This document shows positions 34,942-48,200 of a stretch of 64,000 bases of DNA, piece after piece. Below the pieces are notes generated by a model. That model worked only from the letters and a program-made list of their open reading frames with translations, searched no databases and was not told where the DNA came from. Origin of the DNA: Varroa destructor (taxonomy: Eukaryota; Arthropoda; Arachnida; Mesostigmata; Varroidae). A program made the position numbers and the translations under genes. The stretch lies in NCBI RefSeq assembly GCF_002443255.2, contig NW_019211458.1, positions 31,023,319 through 31,087,318 of the forward strand. Reading direction: 5' to 3'. Within the stretch, counting starts at the first letter, position 1. Each line of letters begins with the position of its first letter.

Positions 34942-35603
34942 TGCTTTCGTTTACTCTCAGCGCATAGCAGATAACGACGTCTTTCTGTCTGTCCGTTCCT
35001 TTTTTGTCCGGAGGCGAGTCTTGTCCAAATAGATGACAGTATCGTTCCTTTTCCGCTGCCTGCCACCAACGACTCACGAGAGGGACTGAGCAAGTAAAAG
35101 GAGCTAGTGCCACCTACCGCTCAGCCGTGTCTCCGCCTACGACTTCTTAACCCCACTATGCCACTCGTCCATAGGCCCTTACCTCCCACAACTTCTTTGT
35201 GAGACCGCTTCTATGAACAGTGCCAAATCGCCGTTTTCTTCACGCCCTTTATTTTGCACTCTTCTCTTGGCGAAGTATAGTGTGCTAGTTTCATACACCA
35301 ACCGTCTGTTCCTCTATCTCAACAGCAGCAACTAGGGATCAGCGACTAGTAAGCCAGAAAAAGCGGCTATTCGCACAGCGTAGTTGGCGCTTCAGAACAA
35401 CCGCTCTGGTCCTGCCGCAGATATGGGTTTGCAAACCTGTACACGATGGTCGGCAGACTGTCCACTATTACGGCGATGCTAGAGCGCTCCCGAGTTGAAG
35501 AAAATCCTCTCACTTGTCGTTTATTTATAATGCCTTCGCTTCGCTTTATCTTGTGGTAGTCGCTTTCTTGCCTCGCTCGCTTGTGCTGAGGCAGTCGGCA
35601 TCA
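34942..35603. other. no gene supported
   Basis: GC-richer DNA with opposite-strand frames at 34790-35113. The 35514-35603 stretch is a hydrophobic upstream extension, without ATG, of the next candidate. Confidence 0.45.
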
Positions 35604-35795
35604 ATGACCGCAAGCATTACCAAGGACCGCTGTGACTGTATGGCCGTACCTAAAGATGACTGCCACTGTGTTGCGCTCAACAGACCGCCGAAGGCAAGCG
35701 CAATGGAAGATAGCAGAAAAGACACAAACTTGAGGTGGTCAAAAGCAAAGACGACCCAAAGAAAGCCCAGGCCTAAAGATGACTTGAGTAGCTAG
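35604..35795 (+). CDS. candidate 63-codon ORF with paired CxC motifs
   Basis: From an ATG to TAG. Residues 7-12 (KDRCDC) and 17-22 (KDDCHC) form two CxC pairs seven residues apart, and the rest is Lys/Arg-rich. The word PKDD occurs twice (16-19 and 57-60) because a 13-base DNA word, CCTAAAGATGACT, is exactly repeated 123 bases apart (35649 and 35772). The frame extends upstream to 35514 without an ATG, adding a hydrophobic stretch, and an acceptor-like GTGCTGAGGCAG ends at 35594. No family is recognised. The start context is poor (T at -3). Confidence 0.12.
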   Translation: MTASITKDRCDCMAVPKDDCHCVALNRPPKASAMEDSRKDTNLRWSKAKTTQRKPRPKDDLSS

Positions 35796-37600
35796 CAGGC
35801 CGGACTCAGCATATAACTGCGCTTGTACAAGACATCATTACACGTCTTTTCCTTCTTACTCATTTGATGTGTAGATCTGTTGACGGGGCCTGGTTCCTGC
35901 CGCTATTTTCTGAGCAGTGCTACTTATACAGGTGAAATGCCGTGGACAGGCACGTTATATAATGTGTTGGCTACAATAGGCTAGTGATGACCATTTGCCA
36001 GAGGCCACTAAAAGAAAAACGGAGTTCGAACGGATGTTTGTTCTTCGGACATACCAAATGAGAGAGCGAATAAGAAGCATATAGAGATCTGTTTTGTCCT
36101 ACAAAGCACCAGGCAGCGCTTACAAATGTTTCTGCTCACTTCACGCAAACAATGTAAAATCGGAGCGTTAAAAAAAAGGAGCCTTACCGCTTGCAAGGAT
36201 AAGGTTGCATTGTTTTTCTAGCAAGTCTTAATCCGAAAATGTCTGTTTCGTAATACGTCTTACAGAGAAATACACGCTAGACTGAATCAATTAGCGGTTA
36301 TATATATGGGTATTCGATTAGCCATTTCATATGGTCAACTTGTGACCATAGGGGAACGATATGCCCGGGGAGACTGAGCACATCACGGTGATGTATGACG
36401 GCAGCACTCGAGCTGAAAGCAAGAGCAGACCATCGCAGTTTCAGTACTGGGGCTCTATGACCAATTCCTTAAAAACGATGAGTCCCGCTTAGTATCAATA
36501 GAAAAAGTCTTGCGACAGCTAAGAGCAATGCTTCTTCTTTTTCTTTGGCACCGATATTGGGCATCCAACACTGCCCCTTGTGCCCGTAACACGCGAAAAG
36601 TATAGCAGCCATTATCCTGCTGCAGGCCTTTTCACGTTTGACTATAGACCTATAGGATTCTGTTATTCACCGTAACTACTGTCCCCAGAAGGCATCACAG
36701 GATGACCCTTCCACTACAACAGAAATCCCGTGAATTGTCCGCGTCTGACGGCTTGACGTATATGCTTGGTCACCTGGATTGGTTCCGTCGTTTTTTATGC
36801 TAGTTGCACATAAATGTAGCCAATATATTAAGGTTGTATGAGGACCGGTATTTGCACTTTGTCTAACCTACTATTATATAGAACTATTAGAGCTATCGAC
36901 ATGGCATGCATCAAATCATAGTCGAGTGACCTCTACACCAGAGAAATTTCCTCTCGAAATTCCCCGCTACTTTTTTTTTCTTATAGAGTAAATCTATTTT
37001 GAGTAAATATACATATTATGAAACACTTTTCTCATGTCTTTCTACAAAGCTGAAAGCGCTAGATTTCATCAGAGCGGGTTCGTTTTCCTCTGCTCTTCCG
37101 TTTATCTAGCTGCAAAACCCGTTCCTGGAAAATTCCCACAACTGATATGGTTCCTTAGCTTTCCTAGCTTCTTATTATCTGTCTGTAATCGGCAAACCCA
37201 GTCGTATGTGATGTCTCATAACGGCGTATCCTTAGTAAGTAGTCTGTCGAACCACGCTCTGTGATTTTTCATCTAAACAGCATTGCCGCACTGATTGTTC
37301 TAACGAACGCCGGTGTACAAAATACGACAATGTAATATTATAGTGCCTCACGTACTCTCCGCCAGACATCGCTTCTGCACACTTGACACGCGTGCTGCTT
37401 TTCTATGTATTCACAGGTCTCCAACTAACACTGTTCAGTAATTACGATAACTTCAATTATTTAAACGCTTGCAGCCTGTGCTTGCCACACACCCAACCTG
37501 TATTTAAAGAGTTGCTACAACTCATATTAGACAATACAAAGTGTAGGTGGAAGGAACAGCAAGACCATAAGCCAATAAAAAGCAACAACAGGCGTTAGAT
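35796..37600. other. mostly AT-rich gene-free block
   Basis: No frame above 76 codons. T-rich runs lie near 36971-36980. Nothing else is supported. Confidence 0.55.
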
Positions 37601-37822
37601 CAACGAAAGGGAGAAGGACGAACCAGCGGACAAACGAGAACGTTCGACGCTGAATGTTTCAAACAGAGAACAAACTCCATGATTCTTTTCCTCCACTCGC
37701 ATTGGTGTTTGGTTTTTGAAGTGTTTTGAGTGAGTGAAGACTTTTGAACAAAAAAGGCGTCGGCATCCCTCGATCGTTGCAGGTTACATAGTTCACAGTG
37801 GCGTAGATAATATAACGGAAAG

Positions 37823-37837
37823 GCAGCAGCAGCAGCA
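37823..37837 (+). repeat. (GCA)5 triplet repeat
   Basis: Five uninterrupted GCA units followed by ACGGCAAAAAGCA. One of the dispersed short triplet runs. Confidence 0.95.
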
Positions 37838-38161
37838 ACGGCAAAAAGCACCAGCAATGTAGTGAGGCCTTCTGCCGCCCCAGGCTATAGAAGCATCAAG
37901 ACCCATTCGCAGAAACTGATACTGCTCCGCAACGCCCTCTCTTTTTCTCCGGCCCCATTCGCTTCGTCTGCCCGCCCTCCTATTAGCAGCTTGTTCCTCG
38001 TTCGATGCCTTGGGTCATGGAACTCGACGGCCAGTAAGCGCAGCAGAAGTACAGCCAATGAATTGTTCGTTCATGTTGGATGGCAGTTGTGGTCCAATGG
38101 GTTGGATCGAGATGCAGGCAGTTAAGTGTGAGTGAAGGAAAAGTCGCACCTCGGTGACATC

Positions 38162-38177
38162 TTTTTTTTTTTTTTTT
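38162..38177. repeat. 16-base T run (poly-A on minus)
   Basis: T16, followed by CGCTTCGTTTCTC. Read on the minus strand it is a 16-base A run, which could be the tail of an old retroposed sequence. I see no flanking duplication or recognisable body to support that, so a slippage run is the simpler reading. Confidence 0.95.
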
Positions 38178-38830
38178 CGCTTCGTTTCTCTACAGTCTTC
38201 TCGGCCTTTTCAACCCTCGGTTCTGTCACTACCGCGGCTGCAGTTACTACACCTACTACATCTTCGAACGTTGCTGTTGGTCCTGCTGTATGTTGTACGG
38301 TATCCGTTGTAACGGCAAGTTTCAGCTAGCAAACAGAACTCTGTCCGTCTGTCCTTTAGGTAGAAGGCCAACGCCAGTCCAGACGAGCCTTTCGCTGCCC
38401 TGCGAACAGAGTAAGGCGCAAGTAAACGAGCTGTTAGCAGGATAGGCCACCAACTAACGGGCTGCCAGGGGGCCAATTGTTGGCCAGCCAGTCTATCTTA
38501 TATTGGCTACCCAGGTCGATCAGTTGCTGATTGCCTCCCAATCAGCTGATTCTCACACACCGAACCCCTGTTACTCCTTTATTGTAAAAAGAGGCAGTAG
38601 GGACAGACCTAGTGGAGGTTTGAAGGCCAGTAGGCAAGTTTACAGCAGGCTTGGCTCTTACAGTGCAAATTCGTCGAATGGTGGTGGTCCATATAGTAAA
38701 GGTTAGGCAAGTCACGGGCCTAGTTGTTACCTCGGCTTGGCCCGGCCTACCGAGAGATCAGTGGGTGACCGATTAACCGTCTGATCAACCAGCTGACCTG
38801 GGTCTTCCTAAAACTGTGTCGATGAAGAAC

Positions 38831-38846
38831 CTAATTCGCGAATTAG
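38831..38846. repeat. perfect 16-bp palindrome
   Basis: CTAATTCGCGAATTAG is its own reverse complement. About one such palindrome is expected by chance in this length, so it is not remarkable on its own. Confidence 0.95.
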
Positions 38847-39983
38847 ATTTAAATGCAAAACAGCCAAGGAATTACACGTACAGAACAAAGATGAAGATAT
38901 CGAAGACCAAACGAACGGTCAAAGCGATTCACTTCCAATCAAAGACGTTCTCTGAAATGTTCCTAGCTGTTACCGCCAACCATTGCATTATCTGCCCGGC
39001 GGTGTAATATAAAAAGAAAGATAAAAGAAGTTGTTTTTGCCCTTTGCCAGGATCCTTCTAATTCTAAAACAACTGTTTCATTCCTTCAGCCTTCGCGCCG
39101 CAATCCACGACAGAAGCCACTTATATTATAGCTCCTCCAACGCGCACTCCCTCCACTCAAGTGTTTTTTGATTTATATTTTATCGTCGTTGGAAAGGTGT
39201 TATTCCGATTCAATATCAAGCGCACCCATTTTACTTATGTGTACAGATTCTTGTGTAAAAAGCGGAAATAATAGCGTGTACGTACGGAGGTCGTTATCAA
39301 GAAAATATTCAGCACGAGAGGCACAAATTGCAGCGAAGTTCAAAAAACAATAATAAGATAGACAAGATCATCAATAACAAACTCATGACATCATTACAAA
39401 AATAGCCTTCCTAGATATGTCACAGTTGGAGAGATGTTCCTGGCGGACGTTACTACTACCTTAGAGAAAGGCAACCAGTAGTGGGTAAACATGAACTAAC
39501 TCATTACTAAGCCTGTGATTTTTACTAAATAGTCGTAGTATAATAGTCAAATAGATAACTTGCGAGTTATTTCGGCCTTCTTCTGCCGGTCCCTATTTTT
39601 CTCACTTGCAAACTTCTATTTCTTTCTCATGACTTGTTATAGTCTCAATGTGATGACTCTGTTGAGCACTGCAGCATAGTAAAGCCGAGTGAAGAGGAAA
39701 AGGAGCTGCCTTCCTCTAATCAAGCCAGCGGCCATGCCTCGGTTCCCCTTCACAAAGTCTTCTAGCAAAGCAGAAGATCACGCGTGTGCCTGTAGAGTGA
39801 CTTCGGCCCAGCGATCTCCTAACGACTTGACAATACACAGCAGCTTGTTTCGCATGTGGCCTTTTTCAAAAAGATAGCTGTACCTATACCTGGGTTTGTG
39901 AAAGTACGTGACAATTCCATCATCCGTTGCACTAACTCTCATAGTACCTCTAACGCTGTCATGCATTCGGGCGGGGGGTAAAA
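38847..39983. other. AT-rich gene-free block
   Basis: The longest frames are 60-70 codons. A Lys-rich 63-codon frame spans 38816-39007. No other structure was seen. Confidence 0.5.
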
Positions 39984-42297
39984 TCACACGCTGGTCGAAT
40001 CGGCTGCGCCACTGCTACCAACAAAGACTCCGTTCCTTCGATCTCTTTTAGTTTTCTCTGATTTGTTAGTTGCTTCAAATAACAAATGCAGGAAAATGAT
40101 TCGAGAGACAGCTTTAGTGGAATTTTCCACGGGATCATCGGCGTTTCTCCGACCGACAACGTCGTCCCGCGTCGCGGCCATGCAGTGCCCCGGCTGTTCC
40201 AGAAAAGAAAGGTAGTGCCGCGAGGGTGGCAGCCAAAGCCAGGGAGCTAGAGGGTCAGTCAGAAACATAGGGGACAAGCTAATTATGGGATTCATTAAGG
40301 CGCGTGCGGAAAGGCCGCACCGACTCGTCCCGACAAGACCGTAACAAAGTACTGCACCAGCATAGTCCATCCCGTAGCGCCTCTGATTTCCCCTAGTGTT
40401 ATAGCTTAGGCCAAACTCCAATGGTGGCAGCAGGTCCGACTCATCTCTCAAGGGCGAACCAGGAATAGCGGACAGCCTCCCTAGCGGAGAGGCCGACTTA
40501 GATGAGGACTCCGTCAGCTGGACGCAGCTCGATGCTACCGCTGCCGCTCGATACAAGCAAATGTCGTCTTTGAAGTTGTTAAGCGCAGTTTTCACCAGCG
40601 GCCAGTAGCCCTAACTCTTTGCGCTAGCATTCTGTAGCAGCAGTACGATACTGATGCGCCACACTCTATGATGTTGCAGCAATCGTCGCAGTAGCTGTGG
40701 TGATAGTAGCAATAGTACGTTAGTAGCCGTTGGCGTCTCCGCTCACTTAGACCCGACCTGCCTCGACTCACGGTCGCCATGCGGGTGAGAAACGAAGTCC
40801 TCTGCTTTCGACAAACCGGACGACGGGCTCACCGCGACAGCAAAGAAACAATGACGAGACCGGATAATGAATTAGGGGTGTACGCGGGCATATAGGGCGG
40901 GATCATCATGACCTGTCTGTTACTTCGCCCTATTTCGATTGTTGGCGCAAAGCGTTCACATGAGAACAACTGTTACATCCTCATCTAGTTGGCGAAAAGG
41001 AGACGAGGAAGAATACACAGCCCTGTGCTTTCTAAGCTGCCTGCACCTTCAACGCCTGACTGACTGACGTCCATCTCTAGATTGTGTATGTATACACTTA
41101 TATAAGTGCACCTGCAGGTATGTCTTCGCACGCAGTGCGGGTTACACTACAGTAATTTCTTTGCTTTATATTTGTGTTTGCGACGGATATGGCGACATCT
41201 GTCTAGCTTCCGAGTCGCTTGACTATTTACTCTGAGTGTCTCCGAGGCACCAAAGGTAACACCGAGGGTGTGACCCTAACCCCCAATTTTAGCCTGATGC
41301 CATTTGTTTACGAATACGTAGATGGTGGTAGTGGGTGGCCGTCGGGCATCTGAAGTAGCGATGGCGTTGAGTGGTAGCCGGCGAAACTGCTGGCGTACTG
41401 GAGCAATGGGTAGAATGAGCGCTGAATCCTTTTTGGAAAAAGTAAGGGCGGACTTCAAAATATGCATAAGGCAGCAGGAAAGCAAGAAAGGATTGGCAGA
41501 GGCGAGACGTGGCCGATGCATTGGGCCAATAGGGAAATGGCCTTTGTCAGCTTCAGATGCCGTAGCCAGGTGTACCCGGTTTTTGCCAAAGTCATATTCA
41601 TGTGCCATATTAAGCCGTTACCGTCGAACAGTTAAGGCCCGAGGAAAACTCCTGAACGTTTCCGACAGGCAAAATTGACTGACGGTAACTGTTCACACAT
41701 CCGAATAACATAGGTTAGAACAGGGGATGATCGAGCAAGAGGTGTATCTATTGATTGCGATAAACGTGACGGGTGACACCTGAACTTGCGCGAATTGTCT
41801 CGTGCAGTACTTATTTGCTTACATTTATTATTATTACTATTTCACTGGGTGAATCTACAAGAAGGCAAATAGCGGCCTCCGATAGTGCACTTCATGTCCT
41901 TTCAGTGTAGGGCAGTAGGCTAGAAAGAAGAGGCCACTCTATCCTCATCTCTCCGTGCAAAGCACAAAAAGGGGATGATGGCCAGTCTTAATGGCTAAGG
42001 CAAGCAGCATCAGCTATATCTCATGCAGAAGCAGCAGCTGCAGCAGTAACCGACTAACCGGCCGCTTTATCCGGAAACGGAAATGCGTGCAGACGAAGCG
42101 GGCAGGGAGGGAACAGAATCTTTCTGGCAGCCTGCTGTAGCGGCAACGAATTCACCAGCAGCAGTAGCAGCAAAGGAATGAGTGTCAGGGACCAAAGAGC
42201 ATAAGCGGAGATGAAAGGGTCAAGCAGTTGGGGCACAGTTGGTCGAAGAGGAACAAATCAAACGCCAGTAGTAGCAGTGAATGCATGAAGGATTATA
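39984..42297. other. GC-richer block, long minus frame probably by chance
   Basis: The longest open stretch of the window (203 codons, minus, 39984-40595) starts from GTG, has its first ATG about 75 codons in, and shows no recognisable domain. A 118-codon plus frame and a 110-codon minus frame overlap at 41276-41678. Confidence 0.4.
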
Positions 42298-42375
42298 AGA
42301 GAGGAAAGCGAGAAAGAAGAGCGACTGAGAAAGGGAAGAGGGAAAAAGGAAGAAGATGAGAGTAGAAGGAGTGAG
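42298..42375 (+). repeat. purine-rich tract
   Basis: About 78 bases with only about seven pyrimidines (GAGAGGAAAG, GAGAAAGGGAAGAGGG and similar words). Capable of triplex formation or GA-factor binding in principle. Confidence 0.8.
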
Positions 42376-45300
42376 GCAACGATGCAGGAGTAAGCGAAGT
42401 GTGACGAGTGGTGAGAAACCAGCAGGAAATAAGAGGTCGGTTCGTCCGACTGCGTAAGTCATGAAAGACTGCTTCTGCTCTGCTCTGTTGAAGTAGATTG
42501 TCTGGTGTCGTGCCATATCATTTATCTGGCGACTACTTTTACAGCCGCCGCTACCTGAATGGCAACGTTAAGGGCATAATCCCAAATTGTTGGAGCCCGA
42601 CCCTACCGAATTCCAACGGGCTTATGCGCTTGAGCAATAGTCGCGCAGACTCTGTGGTACTGGTAATTGTAAGCCTTTAAACTATTAAAGTTATAGAGGA
42701 ATTAAGAAGCCAATGCTCGGCCTAGTAAAACGTTGACAGATCTAGCTGACAAGTAATACTAAACTGTAAAATGTTGGATTGCGTGTTTGATCCACAGATT
42801 CATCGATGCCGTGTCAGATAAATGAGGTTGATCCATTGTGGACGGTATCCGTTGTCAGCGGGAAGGGGGGCAGTATATAGATGATTGCCGATATTATTAA
42901 GAATATCAAGAGGTAGAACTGGTAGCTTCCTCATGCTCGCCGACGGCAGCAGTATTGATTCAGCTTTTACTGTAAACTTTTTGGCCCACGCCGGATCCAA
43001 GCACCAAAAGCGTTTCACTACACAATCATTTCTCCTCGAGATTATCGCCATGTTCGTCTTCAACATCGCGGCCATCGGTGGCTGAGCCGTTCGAACTTGC
43101 CAGCATGCGGGTGGCTAAGTTGCGTTTGACTGCTCTTCTTTTTATTCCATCTTCGTTCATCCCTTAGCTGTACAGCCGAACCGTGCGCTTAGCAGTAGGA
43201 CTCGGCTGAGTTGGCTAGAATGGTTCGGTTGGTAGGCCCTAGCTCCCCTTTCCGCCGTCTTTCACTCGTTTTCCATTCGACGCTCCAGTTCTTTGCGTGA
43301 CTGCTCCATGGATCATGGCCACGGCTCCACGGCCATCGTAAAAGAACTTTCAAGGGTGGACGAAGCGAAATCGGCCGAGTTTATGTTTCAGGAAGGACGA
43401 GGACATTTCAGAACGACGGGGATGTCAGCGACGAAAGCGGCATAGCTAAAGTAAATCCAAGGAAGCGTACTGTCCGGTGGGCGTGGCTAGCCCCTATCGT
43501 TAGATCGTCGCTTCGTAGCCTCTTCGTGGCTCGGGGCCAAAGACGTCAAAAGAAAGGACATCAACGAGCGAAGCTGGAGGGGGCCAAAGAAAAAAAACAA
43601 CGAAAGGGCAAAGAAAGAAGAAATTCGATCGTTTCAAGGGGTCATCCCCGTCTGCCCGCTGCCTCCCTGTCTGGTCTGTCTACAAAGGAATTTTAAAGGC
43701 CTTTTGGGTTTCTTTTGCCGCCAGGACTCGCTAGCTCGCTAGATAGACGGTAACGAGCATTCTCAGGAGGCACTATTCGGAAGAAGGATATGCAGTGCGC
43801 AAAAAACATGGACGGAAAAAAGGGGTACACTGGAGGGGCTCCTGGCTATAGAAGAGTAGGATAGAACGTTGGCAATGAAAACGCGCTACGCTCAACGGGG
43901 AAGGAACTTCAAGGGATTGAGAATGGAGACGGTAGGAGAAGCATGTCACAGAAGCTTCTCTGGGTGGATAGGTCTCTCCTGCACCGGTCTTTTCGGACTT
44001 CCAGCCGCGATTTTTACTCGTTTCCTACCCCTTTGGATTCCCTATATACGCATGGGCTAGGACAGCAAAACACTTTTTGCTTGGACAGAGATTGCCAGCG
44101 TCGCCAAGCAGGGGGAGAAGGCACGAGACATACAAAACTGCACGAAGAAAAAAGTGGCAGACCCCTTGTAAGGAAAACGAGACTGCATAATGGGCATTCA
44201 GTGTTCGTGGCATACCCGTCTTCTTTTTTCACCCGCGTTAACTAGTGCGGTGGGGAGAAAAGACTCCTTTGCAACTGGCTTTTGTGGTGTCCTAAAGACA
44301 GAAGGAAGACGGCACGAGACACAACAAGAAGCCATTGACGTCATCATCGTTGTTTTCGGGCCTCTAGGCTAACACCGACGTGCTAAGCACTAAACACCGA
44401 CCAGCAAATCCTAGATGATATGCGATCCCGCAGAAATATTAGGGGTAAAAGCCCCCGAGAACAGCCAGCGAAAAAAAGTGTATTATTTTAATAATGATAA
44501 TTTATAGCGCTATTGTGGTTCACACAGAGTCGCAGCATAAAGCGCCAATGGGGCGGCAGTGCGCACGCGGTTAGTGCGTGTGCAGCCATTGCAGTGGTTA
44601 CCGCTGCTGTAAACGCAACTATCACTGCTGCAGCTCAATAGCTCTCTTTTTCGTTGGTCGCCAAGCGCTTCGGCAAAGGGATAGCTGGCAGATAGTCATC
44701 AGCGGCGTCTTGGAGAAAACAATGTGTGAAGCAAGCTTTGTTAGCGGTTTAACAATTAGCAGCAGAGAAAGAGTAGCGGGAGAGCAAAAAGCTGTTTGGA
44801 GCTAGACACTGATATTGAAGCAAGCAGTTGTGGAACGCCCTCCAGAAATGCTACTGACAGAGCAAAGAAGCAACGAAAACTCCGCGAACAAACAGGCCTG
44901 GGTTTCCCCCAGAGGCGAAAATCCCTTACTAGAAATTCAAAGCGCCGGTTAGGCAAACCAACTGACGAACGACCGAACGCTTCAATCACACAAAACGCGA
45001 AAATAATATAAGACCGAGGAAAAGACCCGCGCGGTGTATGGCGATGAGAGAAAGTAAGATAGGCAACCAGCTAGATAGAGCGCGAAAACAAGAGGGAGAC
45101 TAGCGAGAGTTTTGAGAGAATGGGGCCAGGGGTTTGATCGTGGGTGAACGATACGCAGCTCACAAACTGAAAGCCAGTGGGGCTTGATGAGATACACCAA
45201 CATTAAGGGTCGCTTACGACAGCAACCGCCGTCGCTGGTACTACACGGCCGATAGAACGACGCTTGCCCTGTTTCGTACAACCGTTGTCGCTCACGTCGC

Positions 45301-45430
45301 CGATGTAAAAACGCGTCGCAGAAGGCACGCCCGTCATTCCGCTAGAACAAGCTTCGCTACCGCCGCCGATCAAGAAACTTACAGAGGCGGCAAAAGATCG
45401 CTTGCGCATTTGGCAAACAGACTATGTAGG
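42376..45430. other. GC-richer block, no gene supported
   Basis: Frames of 60-100 codons overlap on both strands (43943-44245, 44982-45281). A purine-rich patch lies at 43551-43625. No motif was recognised. Confidence 0.45.
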
Positions 45431-46280
45431 CCCTTCTTGCATTGTGGTATGAAAAAATAGAAGGGCTTTGTTTAGATTCAAACTAGGGCTGTGCTCTATT
45501 CTGATGGCATCTTTTTATAATTGGTGTACATGCGTGTGCTGAAACGAGGCCGAGATATTTGTTTTCTTAGCTTTTCTTACCGTTTTTTTGTTGTACTAGC
45601 ATGCTTGGTGGAGTAATTACTAGCGAGTGCTAACTAGCAGTTCTCGGCGCACTTAAGTGCGGACATAGATCAACAAAATTAGAAGTGTCTAAGCACTTAA
45701 CCTGATCGTCGGTAAGTTCGGGTCTCACTCACCTAATACCCAGCAGTAAAACTAGCGATAAAAGCACCAGAATATGTTTACTATGTAAACTCGACTTTCA
45801 AAGCCTGCTAAAAATAATGTCCGTTTTGCTGCTAATGCTACTGTTGCTGACACCTCTCTATTACTCTTTCAGTCGTTCACGTACCAAAACACGCGTTTTC
45901 TACAAAGCTAGGGAGCTTTCTTTCGCTTCAGGGGCATATTATCCGTCTTTCTTGAAATCTTCTCCATATAAGGGTGCCAACACCGCACGATCATAATCTC
46001 ATCAATTAAAAGTCAGTTCAGTGGTTAACCTGAGTATACGAAGAATATGCGCCGTGCAGTACGAGCTTCACCACTCTTCACCATTCTCTGAATTCTCAAC
46101 AACAACACTACCCAAAAACAATTTGAAGATTGGGGTTGAAAATGACAGAACCTGAATGAAAGACACAGATATGAGTCAAGTTCGGTAGTCGGAAATCAGA
46201 ACGGAGTAGTGTAATCTTGTTGGCGTTCAAACGTATGGATAAACAACCGACAGAACCCCCTATAAGGAGTGGACAGATAG
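45431..46280. other. AT-rich gene-free block
   Basis: Contains a 14-bp palindrome, CGCACTTAAGTGCG, at 45648-45661. No frame of interest. Confidence 0.5.
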
Positions 46281-46544
46281 ATGGGTTTGCATCCAAAGAA
46301 AGTTGCACAACAACCGTCTGTAAACACTGCTTGCGATTGGTGGGATACGTGGGGCAAAAGGGACTCAGTTGTTGCTACTGATGCTACAAGTCAATACTAT
46401 TATAATAACGTAGTAGCTGGCCCACTCTGGAATGAACTACCTGAATTGAAGTCACCGATATATTCAACATTTCTTTTTTCAGAAAAAGGCGCTTCTTCTC
46501 GCTTAGCAAACGCACCAATAAGCATAAAGCTCTCACTTAAGTGA
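46281..46544 (+). CDS. candidate 87-codon ORF ending on a donor site
   Basis: An ATG directly after an in-frame TAG opens 87 codons of polar, varied sequence (ACDWWDTWGKRDS near residue 17, AGPLWNELPELKSPIYS near 46). The terminal TGA lies inside a GTGAGT donor consensus at 46541-46546, so a splice there would remove the stop. The start context is poor (T at -3). It is the most open stretch in a stop-rich AT block. Unrecognised. Confidence 0.13.
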   Translation: MGLHPKKVAQQPSVNTACDWWDTWGKRDSVVATDATSQYYYNNVVAGPLWNELPELKSPIYSTFLFSEKGASSRLANAPISIKLSLK

Positions 46545-48200
46545 GTACATGCGACGACTTAAATAATAGAACGTATACATATAAAATGGAGGTAACAGCC
46601 ATGTCTGTGTGTATGCTAGTTTCTTCCGCATTTTCATAAAGAAAGTAAACTAGAAATCAACAAGATCCGCCGACTGTTAGGTGGGTGGATCTTACATATC
46701 ATACAAAACAAATACCGACCTAGAACTTTGGTGTACCCATGTTTGTGCTGTATATCTGCTCGAAAATGGTTCCGTGTGCTGACTAGGTAGACGTCACCGA
46801 CCATATTAGGCTTGTTGTACGACCACCCGTTTATACATGGCCGCGATCTTGCGTAAAGCGAGATGTTGAGAGCACGTTCACTGGCAATGCTTGCAGTTAG
46901 TGGCACACTATTGCAAGATATGGCGTGTGTAGGACTATGTCCTGCGTATATGGGTTCCGCAAGCCCATAGAGAAATGGTCGACATGAGCGAAGCCCGTAT
47001 CGTGTAAACAGGGAAAGCAGGTCGCTAGCTGGCTACGAGTTAGTTTCCTTTTGATGATGGAAAGTAGACAACGATGATGACGACGCTTCGTGAGACCTAC
47101 CATCTTCCGTCGCTCGTCCCGTTTTCCGCGTCAACTAACCTTCACGAGCCGCGTCCATCGGGTAGCTCTATTATACCGAGGGGCAGGGAGCTGAGGCCTT
47201 GTAGCAGTAGTAGCTTCATCCCACTGTCCCGACCCGACCGTGACCCAACCAAGCACCCGAAACGCCTTGTCACTATTCTGCCACTCGTTGTCTATCGTTG
47301 CTGAGTACTCAACTTTACTTCCTCAAGTCACCGCGCAGCCTGACAGATACCCATCTACCTTGTCTCGTTATGCGTACTGCATCTAATATCTCTACTGCGT
47401 TACCCTCGGGCGCTGAAACAGTCTCATAGTTGTCTCGTGTGTTAGTGGCAAAAATGCCGGCCGCAGCTAGTCCTTTTCTTGCTATTACGACCCCGCTACT
47501 CGACTACTACGCCGGTACTGGCACAGTACAATGGTTCTGTTACCATTTGGCAGGAAGAGCCTAAAGAACGCGATGAGGTAGGTGATGGCAGTGAGGTTGA
47601 CTCTCTGGGCTGCATAAGTCGAGGCGCTAACCAGTGTCAACTGGATGTTGGCACGCCTGCCGCTGAGTTTTTCTCTCTCTTTCCTCCCTTTATTCCGCCA
47701 AGCCTCGACCGATGCAGGGTCTCCAGGGATTCCCTTCATCTATCCCCGCCCCGTCCATCACGAGCGATTGCGAGATCTATATGCCTCCATTCTTCAGTGT
47801 GCAAGCCATGTGTCAGTTACCTAGAAGCTTTTACTCTTTAGCCTTCCTACAAGTGTTACTGTTCGTTTCTTCGCTTAACTGTGCCTTTTCCTTCTTTAAC
47901 GGCAGAACATAAAAGTCAGTCCTCATCTCCATCCTCGGTGACACTGTGAGCCACCGAGCAAGTTGCTTGGCGCGCCTGAACTTACTACGACCGCGCGACC
48001 TACGCCAAGCGTAAAAAGTAAGCAAAAATGGCATATCGAAAGATAGGGAAAGGGTCTAAGGCGTTAGGCAGAGAAAAAGAAGAGAAACCGGAAGTAGCAG
48101 GGGGAAAAGTGGACAAAGTCACCGCCACAGCGGCAGAGCTGTTATCGCGAAGGATGTGGCCAGAATCGCGATGGATACGGAGCCCTCGCCCTTCCGTGAA
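46545..48200. other. no gene supported
   Basis: A 120-codon plus frame (47479-47841) overlaps an 84-codon minus frame. A 60-codon plus frame at 48028-48210 has a good start context (AAAATGG) and a Lys/Glu-rich beginning but no other support. Confidence 0.4.

Larger units (their letters stand above)
37601..38815. other. GC-richer block, no gene supported
   Basis: Frames of 60-88 codons on both strands. It holds the GCA repeat and the T16 run listed separately. Confidence 0.5.

Noticed and set aside
38150..38230. Retroposed poly-A tail on the minus strand
   Set aside because: The A16 run has no recognisable body upstream and no target-site duplication around it.
39984..40595. Longest open stretch, 203 codons on minus
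   Set aside because: Starts from GTG, its first ATG is about 75 codons in, no domain is recognisable, and the length is within reach of chance for GC-rich DNA.
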